Shown in pieces: positions 23,237-35,738 of a stretch of DNA of 64,000 nt. Position 1 is the first letter of the stretch, and every line of letters starts with the position of its first letter. The position numbers and the translations under genes are program-made. The notes beneath the pieces are model-generated. The model did not search any database, had not been told where the DNA came from, and saw only the letters and a list, made by a program, of their open reading frames with translations. The DNA comes from Pelobates cultripes (lineage: Eukaryota; Chordata; Amphibia; Anura; Pelobatidae): NCBI GenBank assembly GCA_933207985.1, contig OW240917.1, forward strand, positions 121,155,440 to 121,219,439. The letters are read 5' to 3'.

Positions 23237-24305
23237 CTCAAGAGTTTGGTCGTCAACCGCGTGGAACTATTTTCGGCCACAATTTCACATGAACACTGCT
23301 GGGACTATCCAACTTCCACCTCTTTCGTCTCCATTTATACGAACGCCGTGTCGTTCAGTACATTCAATATACTGGGTTCTTGGGATCTGAGCGCTGTTCG
23401 GTTAGATTGAGCGCTTAGACCCAAGCTATCTGGGGATATGTCGAATGTGTGGGTTCCATTCGGTAAAATAAAAGTTATATATTTTAATGTATTTTGTTAC
23501 TTTTGTAAAATGGAAATATTTTCTCTACCTGGAATGGGGTCCCCCTTCTGACACTAGGAGGAGTTTAATAATACCAAAATGGTATTTTGCTGAATTAATT
23601 TGCTATATACAGTTAAGGAAAGGGCACAGATTTAATTTTACAGTTAAAGAATAAGCCACTGGCCCATTTCAATGTATTATAAAGACAATTTGATAAAAGT
23701 AATGACAAAAAAAATAATAAAATAAACCCCCTTCAGAGATAATTCTCATGGTTTCATCCTTCTCCAGTGCCCTCAATATCATCCAGAAAGTTTTGAAATA
23801 GGTCAGCCAATCCTTGTCCTACGCAGCTTTCACTGTAAAGACTTCTACTCACGTGTACATTCCTTTTACATAAGAAAATGTGACCCTTTTAAGTGTACTT
23901 CTCACTGACTTTAAGGAAAAGACAATTCACAGAGATTCATGGAAATACAGTCATGGGAAAAAGAAAGTACGCCCTTTTTGAATTCTATGGCTTTACATAT
24001 TAGGACATAATAGCAATCATCTGTTCCTTAGCAAGTTTTAAAATTAGGTAGATACAAACACAAATGAACAGAGCATTACATATAACACTGTGTCATGACT
24101 TATTTAACAAAATTAAATCCAAAATGGAGAAGCCATTTGTGAAAACCCAAGTACATCCTTACTGCTTTCATATGAATTAAGAGGTTAAGTAGCAGACAGG
24201 TGCTGCTAATCAAATACCCTTAATTAATTGATCATCAGTAAGTATGCACACCTCTAAAAAGTCAAAGTTTTGGCAGTTTGTTTTTCTGCAGCATTCAGGT
24301 GTGTG

Positions 24306-24907
24306 TTAAAGGAGCACTATAGGGTCAGGAACACAAACATGTATTCCTGACCCTATAGTGTTAAAACCACCATGTAGCCCCCTTGTCTCCCTAATGCCTC
24401 CCTAAATATAGTAAAATCTTACATGTATTCAAGTCTGGAGATGCTTGCTTTGTCACTGTTTCCTTTAGACCTGCCCACTGCCTGCTGACATCAGCAGAAG
24501 TGGTAGCCTGATCCAATCACAATGCTTCCCCATAGGATTGGCTGAGACTGACAAAAAAGGCAGATCAGGGGCAGAGCCAGCACAATTCAAACACAGCCCT
24601 GGCCAATCAACATCTCCTCATAGAGATGAATTGAATCAATGAATCTCTATGAGGAAAGTTCAGTGTCTGCATGCAGAGGGTGGAGACACTGAATGTTTGG
24701 ATGCATTTTAGGCAGCCATGACCCAGAAAAGATCTCTAACAGCCATCTGAGGAGTGGCCAGTGAAGTTATCACTAGGCTGTAATGTAAACACTGCATTTT
24801 CTCTGTAAAGACAGTGTTTACACCAAAAAGCCTGAAGGTAATGATTCTACTCATCAGAACAAATTCAACAAGCTGTAGTTGTTCTGGTGACTATAGTGAC
24901 CCTTTAA
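24306..24907 (+). mobile_element. T2/Kolobok-type MITE, family 1, copy 2
   Basis: Element 24310-24903 with TTAA at 24306-24309 and 24904-24907. Ends are AGGAGCACTATAGG and CTATAGTGACCCT. It is collinear with copy 1, including the left hairpin and the CATCTCCTCATAGAGATGAA core. It interrupts the Tc1-like element just upstream of its readable transposase remnant. Confidence 0.88.
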
Positions 24908-25677
24908 CACAATGCCATGGAGGAAAAACATCAGCAATGATCTCAGAGTAGCAAATGCTGTTGCCCACCAAACTGGGAAGGGTTACAAAGGTCTTTTCCA
25001 AACAATTTACCACCATTCTACAGTGAGAAAGATTATTTAAAAGTGGAAAACATTCAAGACAGTTTCCAATCATTCCTGAAGTGGACATCCCAGCAAATTC
25101 ACCACAAGGTCAGGCAGTGCAATGCTCAGAAAAATTGCAAAAAACACAAGAGTTACATCTCAGACTTTACAGGCCTCAGTTAGCATGTTAAATATTAAAG
25201 GTTGTGACAGTACTATTAGAACAAAATGGAACAAGTATTGTTTGGGAAGGGGCAACAGAAGAACATGGCAGCACGGCTTAGGTTTGCAAAGTTGCATTTG
25301 AACAAACCACATAACTTCTGGAACAATTACCTTTGGATAGATGAGACCAAAGTGGAGATGTTTGGCCATAATGCACAGCGACACATTTGGTAAAAACTAC
25401 ACACAATGGCGGAGGGGTGATGACTTGGACTTGTTTTGCAGCCACAGGACCTAGAAGCCTTGTAGTAATTAACTTGACCATTCACCCCTCTGGATACCAA
25501 ATATTCTAGAGTCAAATGTCAGACAGTTAAAGCTTTGCCGAACTTGGGTCATGCAATAGGAGAATGATCTCATGCACACCAGCAAATCCACAACAAAGTG
25601 GCAGAGAAAGGAAAGAATCAACGTGTTGCAATGGCCCAGTCAATGTCCAGACCATGATTGAAATGCTGTGGCAGACC
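24908..25677 (+). pseudogene. Tc1-like transposase remnant
   Basis: Plus strand, many stops and indels. Recognisable are a helix-turn-helix portion around AAATGCTGTTGCCCACCAAA and the DDE-domain piece near 25336 reading DETKVEMFGHNAQRHIW, a well-conserved Tc1-like block. The GGCGGAGGGGTGATGACTTG that follows is the G-G-V-M segment. The C-terminal part resumes after the second MITE (26122 on). It is non-functional. Confidence 0.8.
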
Positions 25678-26125
25678 TTAAAGGACCACTCTAGGCACCC
25701 AGACCACTTCAGCTTAATGAAGTGGTCTGGGTGCCAGGTCCCTCAAGGATTAACCCTTTTTTTATAAATGGGTTAATCCAGCCTCTAAAGCCTCTAGTTG
25801 CTGTCTCACTGACAGCCGCTAGAGGCGTTTGCATGCTTCTCACTGTGAAAATCACAGTGAGAAGACGCAAGCGTCCATAGGAAAGCATTTTAAATGCTTT
25901 CCTATGAGACTGGCTGAATGCGCACGCAGCTCCTGCCGCGCATGTGCATTCAGGCGAAGAGGAGGCGGAGAACTCCCCGCCCGGCGCTGGAAAAAAAGGT
26001 AAGATTTAATCCCTTCCTCTCCCCAGAGCCCAGCGGGAGTGGGACCCTGAGGGTGGGGGCACCCTCAGGGCACTATAGTGCCAGGAAAACGAGTATGTTT
26101 TCCTGGCACTATAGTGATCCTTTAA
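25678..26125 (+). mobile_element. T2/Kolobok-type MITE, family 2, copy 1
   Basis: Element 25682-26121 flanked by TTAA. The left end AGGACCACTCTAGGCACCCA leads into a hairpin CCAGACCACTTCAGCTTAAT/GAAGTGGTCTGG. The right end carries a second hairpin, CACTATAGTGCCAGGAAAAC pairing with GTTTTCCTGGCACTATAGTG. Interior inverted pieces include CTCACTGTGA/TCACAGTGAG. The same family occurs at 50996-51435 (reversed) and 58966-59434, and in diverged form at 58271-58740 and 35743-36231. Confidence 0.88.
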
Positions 26126-26442
26126 GAGGGCTGTGCCTAAACAAATGCCAGCAAACCTCAATGAACTAAAGCAGCATTGTAAAGAAAAGTGGGCCAAAAA
26201 TCCCCCACAACTATGTGAGAGACTGATAAAGTCATACAGAAAACATTTGCTTCAAGTTATTGCTGCTAAAGGTTATTCCATAAGCTATTGAATAATAAGG
26301 TGTACTTGGTTTTTCACACATGGGTTTTCCATTTTGTCTTTTGTTTACCTAATTTTAAGATATGCTAAGGAACATTGGCATGTCCTGATATGTAAAACCA
26401 TAGAATTCAAAGAGGGTCTACTTTCTTTTTCTCATGACTGTA

Positions 26443-27046
26443 TATTGCTGTATGTTTTCTCACCATCTGATACCATCTCAAGTTCATTTTAAAGAAAAAT
26501 ACATTTTAAGACTTTTCTGAATTCACATAAAACAAGCAGTTTCAGCAGAATAACCACTACATGCTGTTGTGGTGTTTATGGTGGTAGTAAACTTTAAGTA
26601 TCATCCCCTGGTTCTGCTTCAACCTATCAAAACATTAAGGAGTAATGATATCAACAAAAGGGATCTCAGAGACCCCAGCATGACCCCTGCTCTCCTTATT
26701 GCTAACATGGGTTGTTCCACCTTGGTAGTCGCAAGAAAAATCCTCTTCATGTCTGGAGAGTATTGATTGGCTGGTTGTATTTGGCAAGTGGGAAATAGGC
26801 CACGGTGCCATATGGGCACGCAGATACCTTTGAATCGTTCATCATGATTTGATCATATAGTGTTTCTGTCACCAAGACTACATACCAAGCTTCCAACAGT
26901 TAATGCATGATTTTAATGTACAGAATATTTCTGTTGGAGAAGGAAATGTACAACTAATTTTAAATATCAAGACTGATGGTTATCTCACAGCTATGAGATT
27001 AAACTAGTACTTCTTGGGCCAGCTTCTGCAAAGGATCCTGAGCATT
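26443..27046. other. Intron sequence, nothing recognised
   Basis: Two antiparallel open frames near 26569-26819 have no family resemblance. There is no repeat structure beyond isolated A+T-rich stretches. Confidence 0.55.
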
Positions 27047-27527
27047 ACAGAAAAACTCCAAGCACTATAACCACTTCAGCCCACTATAATTGTTATTTAT
27101 TTAATTAACAGTTCTTATAGAACGCTCTTATACTATATAACATTGGTAATTATACAAACACGGGATACATATTGAAACAAACTGAAAATATGTCACTCCT
27201 TTTTAGCTTTATTTCACAATGTTCCTGGGTGACCTTACCATATCTGGACTTCTCCAGCAAAAGAAGCTAGATTGCTCTATAGAACAAAGCAGGACCAAGC
27301 TCATTGACTGAGCAACAGTTGAGTTTTCTCAGCTAATAACTGTGCTCTTGCATCGGCTGTGCTTTGCTATTCAGAGAAGTCAGCTGCAGCATAGGCACAC
27401 AGGTGGGCTAAGCAGGTTGTCAAACTCTGCTAGAATGGTTTGATATCTTATCATGGGACAATGCCACAACACTCCTGGCAATATAACCTCTACAGTAGTG
27501 ATTATGATGCTTGGAGTGTTCCTTTAA
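27047..27527 (+). mobile_element. T2-type MITE, diverged
   Basis: Left end AAAACTCCAAGCACTATAAC and right end ATGATGCTTGGAGTGTTCCT, followed by TTAA at 27524-27527, form imperfect inverted termini. The left TTAA has decayed. The interior differs from families 1 and 2. Confidence 0.65.
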
Positions 27528-27984
27528 TAGTTGGCAGCCACACCTGGACACAAAACTTGGTAATGGCTACTTCAGCTATTAGTGCAAATACCAAGCTCAC
27601 TCTGACTCCCCATACACTGTACTTTGTTGATGAACTGTGTATTTTGTCAGCACAATATGAAAATCTTAAAATCCAGTAACTGGATGTTCTGAGGACTAAT
27701 ACAGAACATACAAGCATGTTTACCGATTTCACAACATAGCTGGCACATCAGCTCAAGATCATCAAATCAGACATTCCTGATACTAACAGCGAAACAGATT
27801 GGCCGCAATGACCCTCTCTTTATGAAAAGCCACACATTTTACTTATTAGTTCTTAAGGACAGCTTTATGCTTATCACAAGCATTCTTTAAATTAATCTAC
27901 TGTGTCTTTCATTATAAGGATTTTCCAGGTATCTTACCATTTATGTAACGTTTGTGCATATTATCAACACGTGGCTAAAAATAC
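27528..27984. other. Intron sequence, nothing recognised
   Basis: Plain A+T-rich sequence between two MITEs; no gene, RNA or repeat signature seen. Confidence 0.55.
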
Positions 27985-28564
27985 TTAGAGCATCACTATA
28001 GGGTCAGGAACACAAACATGTATTCCTGACCCTATAGTGTTAAAACCACCATCTAGCCCCCCTGGGCCCCTCATGCCTCCATAAATATAGCAAAATCTTA
28101 CTGTATTCAAGCTTGAAGCTGTAAATTTGCATGTGGTTTGCCTCAGAAAAACAAGCTGTCTGCTGACATCATCAGAAGTGGTAGCCTGATCCAATCACAA
28201 TGCTCCCCCATAGGATTTGCTGAGACTCCCAAAGAGGCAGAGCAAGCATGATTCAAACACAGCCCTGGCCAATCAGGATCTCCTCATGAATCAATGAATC
28301 TCTATGAGGAAAGTTCAGTGTCTGCATGCAGAGGGAGGAGATACTGAATGTTTGGATGTATTTTAGGAAGCTATGACCCAGGAAGAATCTCTAACAGCCA
28401 TCTGAGGAGTGGCCAGTGAAGTTATCACTAGGCTGTAATGTAAACACTGTTTTTATTCTCTGAAAAGACAGTGTTTACAGCAAAAAGCCTGAAGGTAATG
28501 ATTTTACTAACCAGAACAAATTCAATAAGCTGTAGTTGTTCTGGTGACTATAGTGTCCCTTTAA
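27985..28564 (+). mobile_element. T2/Kolobok-type MITE, family 1, copy 3
   Basis: Element 27989-28560, with the right TTAA intact and the left target mutated to TTAG. It is collinear with copies 1 and 2 but has small internal deletions (one near 28240, another where the ATAGAGATGAA block is lost near 28285). Confidence 0.85.
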
Positions 28565-28769
28565 AGCAGCTCTGTCACCTTTGAGGATCTTTGTATATTT
28601 TGCAAAGACCCCTAATGTAACTTTCCTGATTTGTGCATAGAGAGGTCTGAGGTGCAGTGAATAGGTATATATACACTTTTGTAAAATTATCCGCTGTGGG
28701 TGCCATTTCCTTTCTTCAGTTCTTGGCACATCATCTTCCAGGAGCCACGACAGTGCAACGCAACAAGAA

Positions 28770-28985
28770 CCCTAGCAGAGAGGAAGTCTTGCGATCTAGA
28801 CCCTAGCATAGACCAAGTCTTGCAATCTAGACCCTAGCAAAGACCAAGTCTTGCAATCTAGACCCTAGCAAAGACCAAGTCTTGCAATCTAGACCCTAGC
28901 AAAGACCAAGTCTTGCAATCTAGACCCTAGCAAAGACCAAGTCTTGCAATCTAGACCCTAGCATAGACCAAGTCTTGCGATCTGA
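28770..28985 (+). repeat. 31-bp tandem repeat, seven units
   Basis: Units begin CCCTAGCAAAGACCAAGTCT and continue TGCAATCTAGA, at 28770, 28801, 28832, 28863, 28894, 28925 and 28956. The central units are identical by eye; the outermost carry changes (GAGAGGAAG in the first, GCGATC at both edges). This is the pattern of a young minisatellite growing from the middle. Confidence 0.92.
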
Positions 28986-29366
28986 AAGAAGCAGTCTGAT
29001 TCCCACAGTCTTAGCCAGCATTTCAAAGTTATTAATTTTAGAAGATCCTTTATTCACCTAGGACTTATCAACCTGTGGTACATGTAACCCAGTGGGTACG
29101 TGCCCCATGGCCACAAGGATTAGAGATGGAGGTACCCAGCAGCTGATCATAAGATACCTGGTCCAGTGCCGACTCACTCTGATGAGGGAACATGTGGTCC
29201 ACACCTAAGGTGGCTGCATAAAACTGTTAGCAACTTTGCAGTCCTGGCACCCAGTGAATTACTCAAATGCTCAAGTAACTACTCAAGTACCGGCACCAGG
29301 TTATTGTAGCAACATATAACACACAAACAGATTTTGCCTCCCCACACACAAATCCGCACAACATAT

Positions 29367-29512
29367 ATGTAAAGATTGTAGCCGTATTAGTCCAGTGATG
29401 TAGATGTATAAAACAGATAAAAATTGTATCTTGTAATACCTTTTTTATTGGAGTAACAGAATTTTTTAATGACAAGCTTTCGGGAGAACCACCCTTTCTC
29501 AAGTCTGAAGCA
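29367..29512 (+). mobile_element. SINE-like or Penelope-like module
   Basis: ATTGTAGCCGTATTAGTCCA, then TACCTTTTTTATTGGAGTAA and GACAAGCTTTCGGGAGAACC, then CTTTCTCAAGTCTGAAG. I have met this module in fish, turtle and amphibian repeats but cannot name the family with confidence. A diverged copy lies at 57225-57330. Confidence 0.55.
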
Positions 29513-29529
29513 TTTCTTTGTCATCTTGC

Positions 29530-29826
29530 TCAGAAATGAGAGTAAGGGAGGGGGTGACTAGTGACAGAGGGAGGGAGGGGTGACAGAGTGAGGGAGGGGG
29601 TAACTTGTGAGAGTAAAGGAGGGGGTGACAAGGGAGGGGGTGACTAGTGACAGAGGGAGGTAGGGGATGACTAGTGAGAGTAAGGGGGGGGTAACACAGT
29701 GAGAGGGTGACTAGTGACAGAGTGAAGGGGGGTGACTAGTGAGAATAAGGGAGGTGTGACTAGTGAGAGTAAGAGAGGGGGTGACTAGGGAGGGGGTGAC
29801 TAGTGACAGAGGGAGGGAGACAGAAC
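29530..29826 (+). repeat. GA-rich degenerate minisatellite
   Basis: Built from blocks such as GTGACTAGTGACAGAGGGAG and GAGAGTAAGGGAGGGGGTGA in changing order. The purine-rich plus strand is C/T-rich in the NPNT transcript. Confidence 0.8.
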
Positions 29827-30019
29827 TAACCAAAGTATGGGCCAAAGCCAACACTAGTTACCACAATCAGATCCCAACCCTTGCAACAAAATCCTCATTT
29901 TGTGAGGATGCTTTTTCATCAACAAGGACTGGGACACCGGTCAGTGTGGAGATCAGGATAGCTGTGGCCAAGGCCAAATACAGGACACTTCTGGAAAAAA
30001 ATCTATTTTAGTCTGCAAG

Positions 30020-30475
30020 CCACCTGAGACTTATTTGGAAGTGTATCTTCCAGCAGGAAAAGGCCTTAATCACACAGCTAAGTTACACTGGAGTTGTTTA
30101 AAGCCAAAAGCAAATTTTTGTTAGAATGGCCCATCCAACGCACATAGCCCAATCCAAAGGGAATCCGTGGAAGGGCTACAAACATGTTGCCAGGAATAAT
30201 GGTCAAGAATAACAGCCTTGAGATGAGCAAAACTTGGCTTATCCTAAAAGACTCACACCTGTACTTGCAAAGATGGTTTGTTCTATCACGTTTTGATTAT
30301 CATTAACTTTTGTCTCACAATAAAAAAAAAAAGTTTGCAAGTTCAAAATATTAGGTACTTTGTGTAAATCGCTTACAAAATCCCATTAACATCCATTTTA
30401 ATTCCAGGTTCTAGCACTACGTATTGTGGAAATATCCAAAAAGATAAATAAATACTTATGCAGAACCCAGTAACC
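30020..30475 (+). mobile_element. Tc1-like element, 3' part (family D)
   Basis: CAGCTAAGTTACACTGGAGT, AAAGCCAAAAGCAAATTTTT and GTTAGAATGGCCCATCCAAC decode to the end of a Tc1-like DDE domain (KAKSKFLLEWPIQ). They are followed by the characteristic tail TTCAAAATATTAGGTACTTT, CCCATTAACATCCATTTTAA and an AATACTTATGCA end. The 5' part is missing; the frame is broken after LEWPIQ. Confidence 0.75.
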
Positions 30476-33400
30476 TTAGGTACAAAACTATGACGTATAG
30501 AAGTAAGAACAGACAGTTCACGCTGTGTGGAATTCCAGTTATTCTGCATGACAGAAATGTATTGTATCCTCCGGATGCTGAGAAATGAACCTGCTCCAAA
30601 GCAAAGGAAATTTCATGAAATGACATGTGAGGGTATGCAAAGCAAAACACATTCATTTTATAGTCTGGGACAGCACACGTGTAAAATAAACAATCGGTTT
30701 TATAAAAAAGAATATTCCTATTCATGCAAAATGATGCAATTGTATGAAAAATACACATTTAACCCCAGATATGCTAACTGTAAATATGTGATTATCTTTT
30801 CTGTTGAGATATACCACCCGCATGATTTGAATAAACATGTTAAGCTAACCTTGGGGGCGACACTTTAGGCTGACAACTCTGTGCCTTAAGACGTAGTAGT
30901 AAGCTGCAAAACAAATGTCCATATAAGGAATTGTAGATCTTTTTTTTTTGTGTGTGTGTTTCCTTTGAGAAGGCAGGATTTGGGTTTTAATCAACATGCT
31001 ACATTCCGGCAGCCTTAAACACATTCAGAGCATGTCTGCAACAAGAAAAAAATCTGGGACAGGTTTAAAAAAAACAAAACAAAAAACAGCAAAATCATTT
31101 TTGTTTTACGATATTAATACACAATGCATGCTGTAACATAGAACAGGTTAGTAAAATGGCATAGCACTGCTATTCTCCAACAGCCTAAGAGTAATTAATA
31201 TATACACATTTTATAAATATATATATAAAAACTTTAAATATTAAAATTTTATTGAAACACATTCCATCGTTTGCTGCTTTACAATGAGTCACTTGCCACA
31301 AGTTTGCTCAGGTTTTATATGATTGCCTTCTTACACTTGTGTTCGTGAAATTCACTGTAGAACACAGATATTACTCCCAGGTAAAGTAATATAAAAAGCC
31401 ATCTTTTTTTCACTTCACTTGTTTTATAAAGAAAAGCTGTGTTCTAGTTTAGTTTTGCAATGTTTAAATAGTGTTATTTTATCATAATCATCAGATAAAA
31501 ATATATAAAACACTATAGAGGTGAAAGCGCGTTTGAGAAACTTCAAACCCTGCGGAGTTCCAGAAAATACAGGAACTTTAATTGTGAGTATTTTTTCACT
31601 TTTGTTTGTTAAATTTGTAATGCATTATTTTTGTAATGCACTCTAGAATGCACCTTTAATTCAACAGTTCACATTCCTGACTCAACTCCGTAAACCCCAA
31701 ATTGTGATAAACTGAAATCCGATCTGGGTCAATTAAGAAAAACAAAATAACTGATTTGGAAAAACTATCCAACTCCAGTAGTGTTATAGTTTGGCAAAAT
31801 TAGCCTGAACTTAACCCTGTATTGTTGAGATACGGAAAAAGAATTGTTAAGTGAATACAACTCTTAAAACAAATATACTGCTCTAGCAGCAATGCAGTAA
31901 AGAAAAATAAACCTGAAAACTATCTAAACCTAATACAATGCTGGATTAAATCTAAAACACAGCCTTTATAAAACTTGAAAAAAAAAGGAGACTCCGTGTA
32001 AATTCAGTGTTTTACAGCAAAAAAAGAGTGACCTGTTACAATGTATAAGTCTATTTCAGGTAGAAGAAAAAACAGCCAATCGGACTGTAAAAGTAAAGGT
32101 TTATGACAATTATGTAGGAGTACAATGAAGTTACATTGTAATATTTTCCAGATTACTTTGCAAATAGCCCATCATGGACACATTTTGACTTGGGTAGCAG
32201 TGCTATGCCATTTAGCTGTGTAAGGTAAGGGTGATTGTGAGAGCATCACAGTGCGTGTGAGTGCAGAGATAACTAATTGTCATTGCTAAACAGCCGCAAA
32301 AGGCTTTTGCACACTTTTACCAAAACAATAGCGGCAGCCGACAGCTAAGCAGTAGCAGCAGCATGCAGCCTTACCCATCCTACCAGCAATGCCCCACACC
32401 TTATATGCATATGGGTTATGATGCTCAGGCCCCAAAAATATGTGACATCTCAAAGCTTGACTGTGCTCACCCGCTCAGTGCATGGTTGGACATTAAATTC
32501 AAACCTATGAGTCCAGCAAGGCTGGGGCTATTCCATAAACTATGGAGAACCGATACCTAACTGGCTATTTTATTCAGCTTTGCTATTTTGGCCTACAACT
32601 TGTAATTCCTTTGTCAGTTCTTCATAACCCTAGATTAGTGAAAATAAATCTATTTGTACTGAACAGATCATGATAAGTACTATAGTATGGATGATGAATT
32701 TCAAAATAGTCCACCACACTGCCACATGGAGGGCATAGACTGCTTTTAATGTGATTATCCAACAACACTGTTTTTTTGTTTGTTTTTTACTGGGATATAA
32801 ATTTAATTATACATATTTACTCAGAACATGATTTGACAGTACAGCTAATTATACTATTGCCATTCATTGTAGCATCCCGTGGCCTAGAATCATGGGTTAT
32901 GTCTCCATTGACCAGTTCAGCCATCCTCAAATGACCCACTTCTCGGAGGCTTTTGGCCTCACAATTCATAAAACTGCAATTATGGGAGCATGAGTATCTA
33001 CAGGATCGGGAAAGTGGGTACATGTTTACCCCAGGAATATTTTATTTTGCATTGAAGGGTGTCTAAGGTAGCATGACATTGCCTTTACACCTTGCGGTTT
33101 TGCACCCCCTGGTGTATTTTTTGTTGATACCTTTGAATGTGGTTATGCTAGTTTAAGTGGCACTGTAAGCTGCTAAGAGCCCAGACACACATAGATGTAA
33201 AACAGATTAATCATAAAGTTAAATTAATAAAATTAACATTACATTTACTAACACATGACATCGCCACTGAGTACAATGAGTCACAAGCCGATTTTGTTAT
33301 CAATCAACTTTTCAACTTATCATTAACTAGGGAGAGCAATTTAAATCACCATTACTGTCTGAAAAAACATTTTCTTCTTAAAAAAAAAAAAAATCTTTAG

Positions 33401-35738
33401 TATATGTTTGTCATCTTGCCCTGCATTTAGAGTTGCCTAGCGACCCATAATGAATATCCTCTGGATCCACTGTTTTCTTATCCTCCCACCTTATCTTGTT
33501 CAGTGCATTAACCAGGGAGAGGGTCAGGCTGGTGTACAACTATAATTCAAAAGGGCAAAAAAGAGACACATTAAGGATGTGTGGGGAGCGAGAGTAGGAC
33601 TATTCCAGAACATTTTATTACCTACCAATAGTTATTTATGCAAGTAAAAGCTTTTCAGACTAAAATAAAGTATTTTACCTACAAAAAAAATAATTAAACT
33701 CAAGACACATTAAGTGTTGTTTAAAAGAATATAAGTCTCAGTATTATTGCTATGAAAACGAGGTAAAGGGTACAGAGGGAAAGGGGTTTGGGTCCTAAAA
33801 TGGACAGTGGTGTTATTATATATACTTTATTTTTTTATCTGGAAGATGCTTCAGGCTGGAGATGTGTTTAATTACCATAGGGATTTTATATTCTACTTTG
33901 GCACACTCCCCAAGTCCTGTGGTTTCCAAACAGTGTTTTGTGGCACAATGGCATGCTTCAGGCCACCTCACAGGTTTAACATGAACAGATTGCCTTCAGG
34001 TTTGGAATAAGTTGACAGCAGTCCTTAAAATGTATCTTTTTAAATAAGTGTCAAGATTAAAATTGGGATTGGCATCAAGTAATTCATTAAAACTAATCAA
34101 TCTGGCTACATAAAGGTTTCTCCCCTTAGTATGACTTGAAGAAAATGTGGCGTTTATAAACTGCTCATGAAGTTAAAAAGAAACATTTCCAAGGCATACC
34201 TAAATTTTTTCTTCCATTGCCATGTCAGGAACCATTTGTCTAGAATCGGATTTTGATTTTCTGTGCATGGCAAACATGCAGAAATGTTTAACAGACCTAA
34301 TTTAGCTATTTTGTTTCACATTTTTTAGTGTTCAATCAGATTTAGCATGACTAATCCTACCATAACATTTTTTCACCTGGTGATAACTAGCCAATAGACA
34401 TAGTTTATCAGAACAGTCAGGGCTGCATGTCCAAACATGGGATGGGGGGAGAAAAGGAACACAAACCATTTGTATTTCTCTTGCAGCTAGGTTGTGCATT
34501 AAACCCATACAGCAGTGTATCTATGTCCACACCACAGTGGCAATGGCTTGGGCTCTACATATAAACAGATATGATTGTGTGTGGGCAATGTGTAGCCTTT
34601 AAACAGGATAGTGCCATTTCCAGACAGTGCAATCCGTTTCTAGGAGGATTTGCCCACTTGCGTCCATTACAGTCCGCTTACGGTTTCCAGAAAGGCAAGA
34701 GCTGCTCCCTAAATAATTAAGAAGAGTTCCCAAGTATGCCCATATCAGGTTATTGGAGCACTTCAGGCATCTAAACAACTTTTATGCATTTTGTAGCATT
34801 TGGACTATATAATTAGCCACGTTCCCCAATCATGTTTTGTATGTGTAATAATCTGTGACATGTATTCATTAAACACATGCATTACATCAGAGTTGTATAT
34901 GCCTTTTTTATCATTTGCAACATGAGAGAAAATAGATATACCATCAATTATATCCTTAAATAAAAACATGGTAGATAGTATTATTTTCTAGGGCGATATA
35001 TATACAGATATAAAGCAGGTATCCTATGACTTTTAATGTTATGACAGACATTCTCAAAAACTTCACAGATTCTTTTCTGGAATGCCACTGAGCAAGGGGT
35101 CCTTTAGTTAGCCTAGTCTCAACCAGAAAAAAACATATGCATAAAAACTGGGAAAACCAACTTAGAAAATAACACATTTACTTGAAGCCTTACTATAGAG
35201 AATTACATTCTTTAAGCTGAGGACGTGAGTCCCAATTTTTATCTTGATACTCATTAAAAAACTTTTTTCAAAAAATACAAATTTAAGGAGTGCATCCAAA
35301 TTATTACAACCTTGAAGGCAATCTGTTCATGGAAAACTTTTAGGTGACTTGAGGCAAACCAGTGTTTAAGGGTATACTTCTAAACCCACTGACCTAGAAT
35401 GATGTGCTAGAATAGGGAAAAGGAAAGGTCTACGGTGAGAGTGCCTGTTCTCCAGCCCTGACCCCTACCTTAAAGACAAAAAATAAAAAATAAATTTAAA
35501 ATATTATAAACGGGGAGAATTTAAACTGATCAAAGCTAGAAATTGATGCTTTAACTATTCAAAACAGAAAAGGCATCATTGTACCCAATCAAGGGTACCA
35601 TTAGAATTTTGTGACTCAAGATGACAGTAGCAATGTTGTAGGAAACCATGTGGCACCATTCAACATAGAGAATTGCAATACTTTGTGTTGATGCACTAAA
35701 CACAAAATTTTAGTGTATTGAAAACTGAATGTCATAAT
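30476..35738. other. Repeat-poor intron, no gene recognised
   Basis: The longest stretch without a recognisable mobile element in the window. Overlapping frames at 30456-30868 on both strands look like chance. There is no exon with splice sites, no RNA gene and no tandem array beyond short A or T runs. Being repeat-poor, it is the best place to look for conserved non-coding elements, but I cannot test conservation here. Confidence 0.5.

Larger units (their letters stand above)
22419..23945. other. Intron sequence with an L1-type tail and a truncated MITE
   Basis: Beyond the L1-type fragment (22686-22880) and MITE piece (23002-23236), 23237-23480 is unassigned sequence that begins abruptly at the MITE break and contains AATAAA near 23468. 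It could be a fragment of an LTR or LINE, but no terminal repeat or motif supports this. Confidence 0.45.
23946..26442 (+). mobile_element. Tc1-like element (family B) split by two MITEs
   Basis: The termini are CAGTCATGGGAAAAAGAAAG from 23948 and CTTTCTTTTTCTCATGACTG ending 26440, each flanked by TA. Taking out the two TTAA MITEs (24310-24903 and 25682-26121) leaves about 1.45 kb. The transposase reads on the plus strand and is heavily mutated. The MITE insertion points join cleanly once one TTAA is removed, proving both entered after the Tc1 copy. Confidence 0.88.

Noticed and set aside
23237..23480. Possible LTR fragment with AATAAA
   Set aside because: No paired repeat, no primer-binding site or polypurine tract; left as unassigned.
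29840..30011. Plus-strand reading with C-E-D-A-F-S-S, considered as a hAT transposase C-terminus
   Set aside because: The resemblance covers only a few residues and the adjacent sequence from 30020 is clearly Tc1-like.
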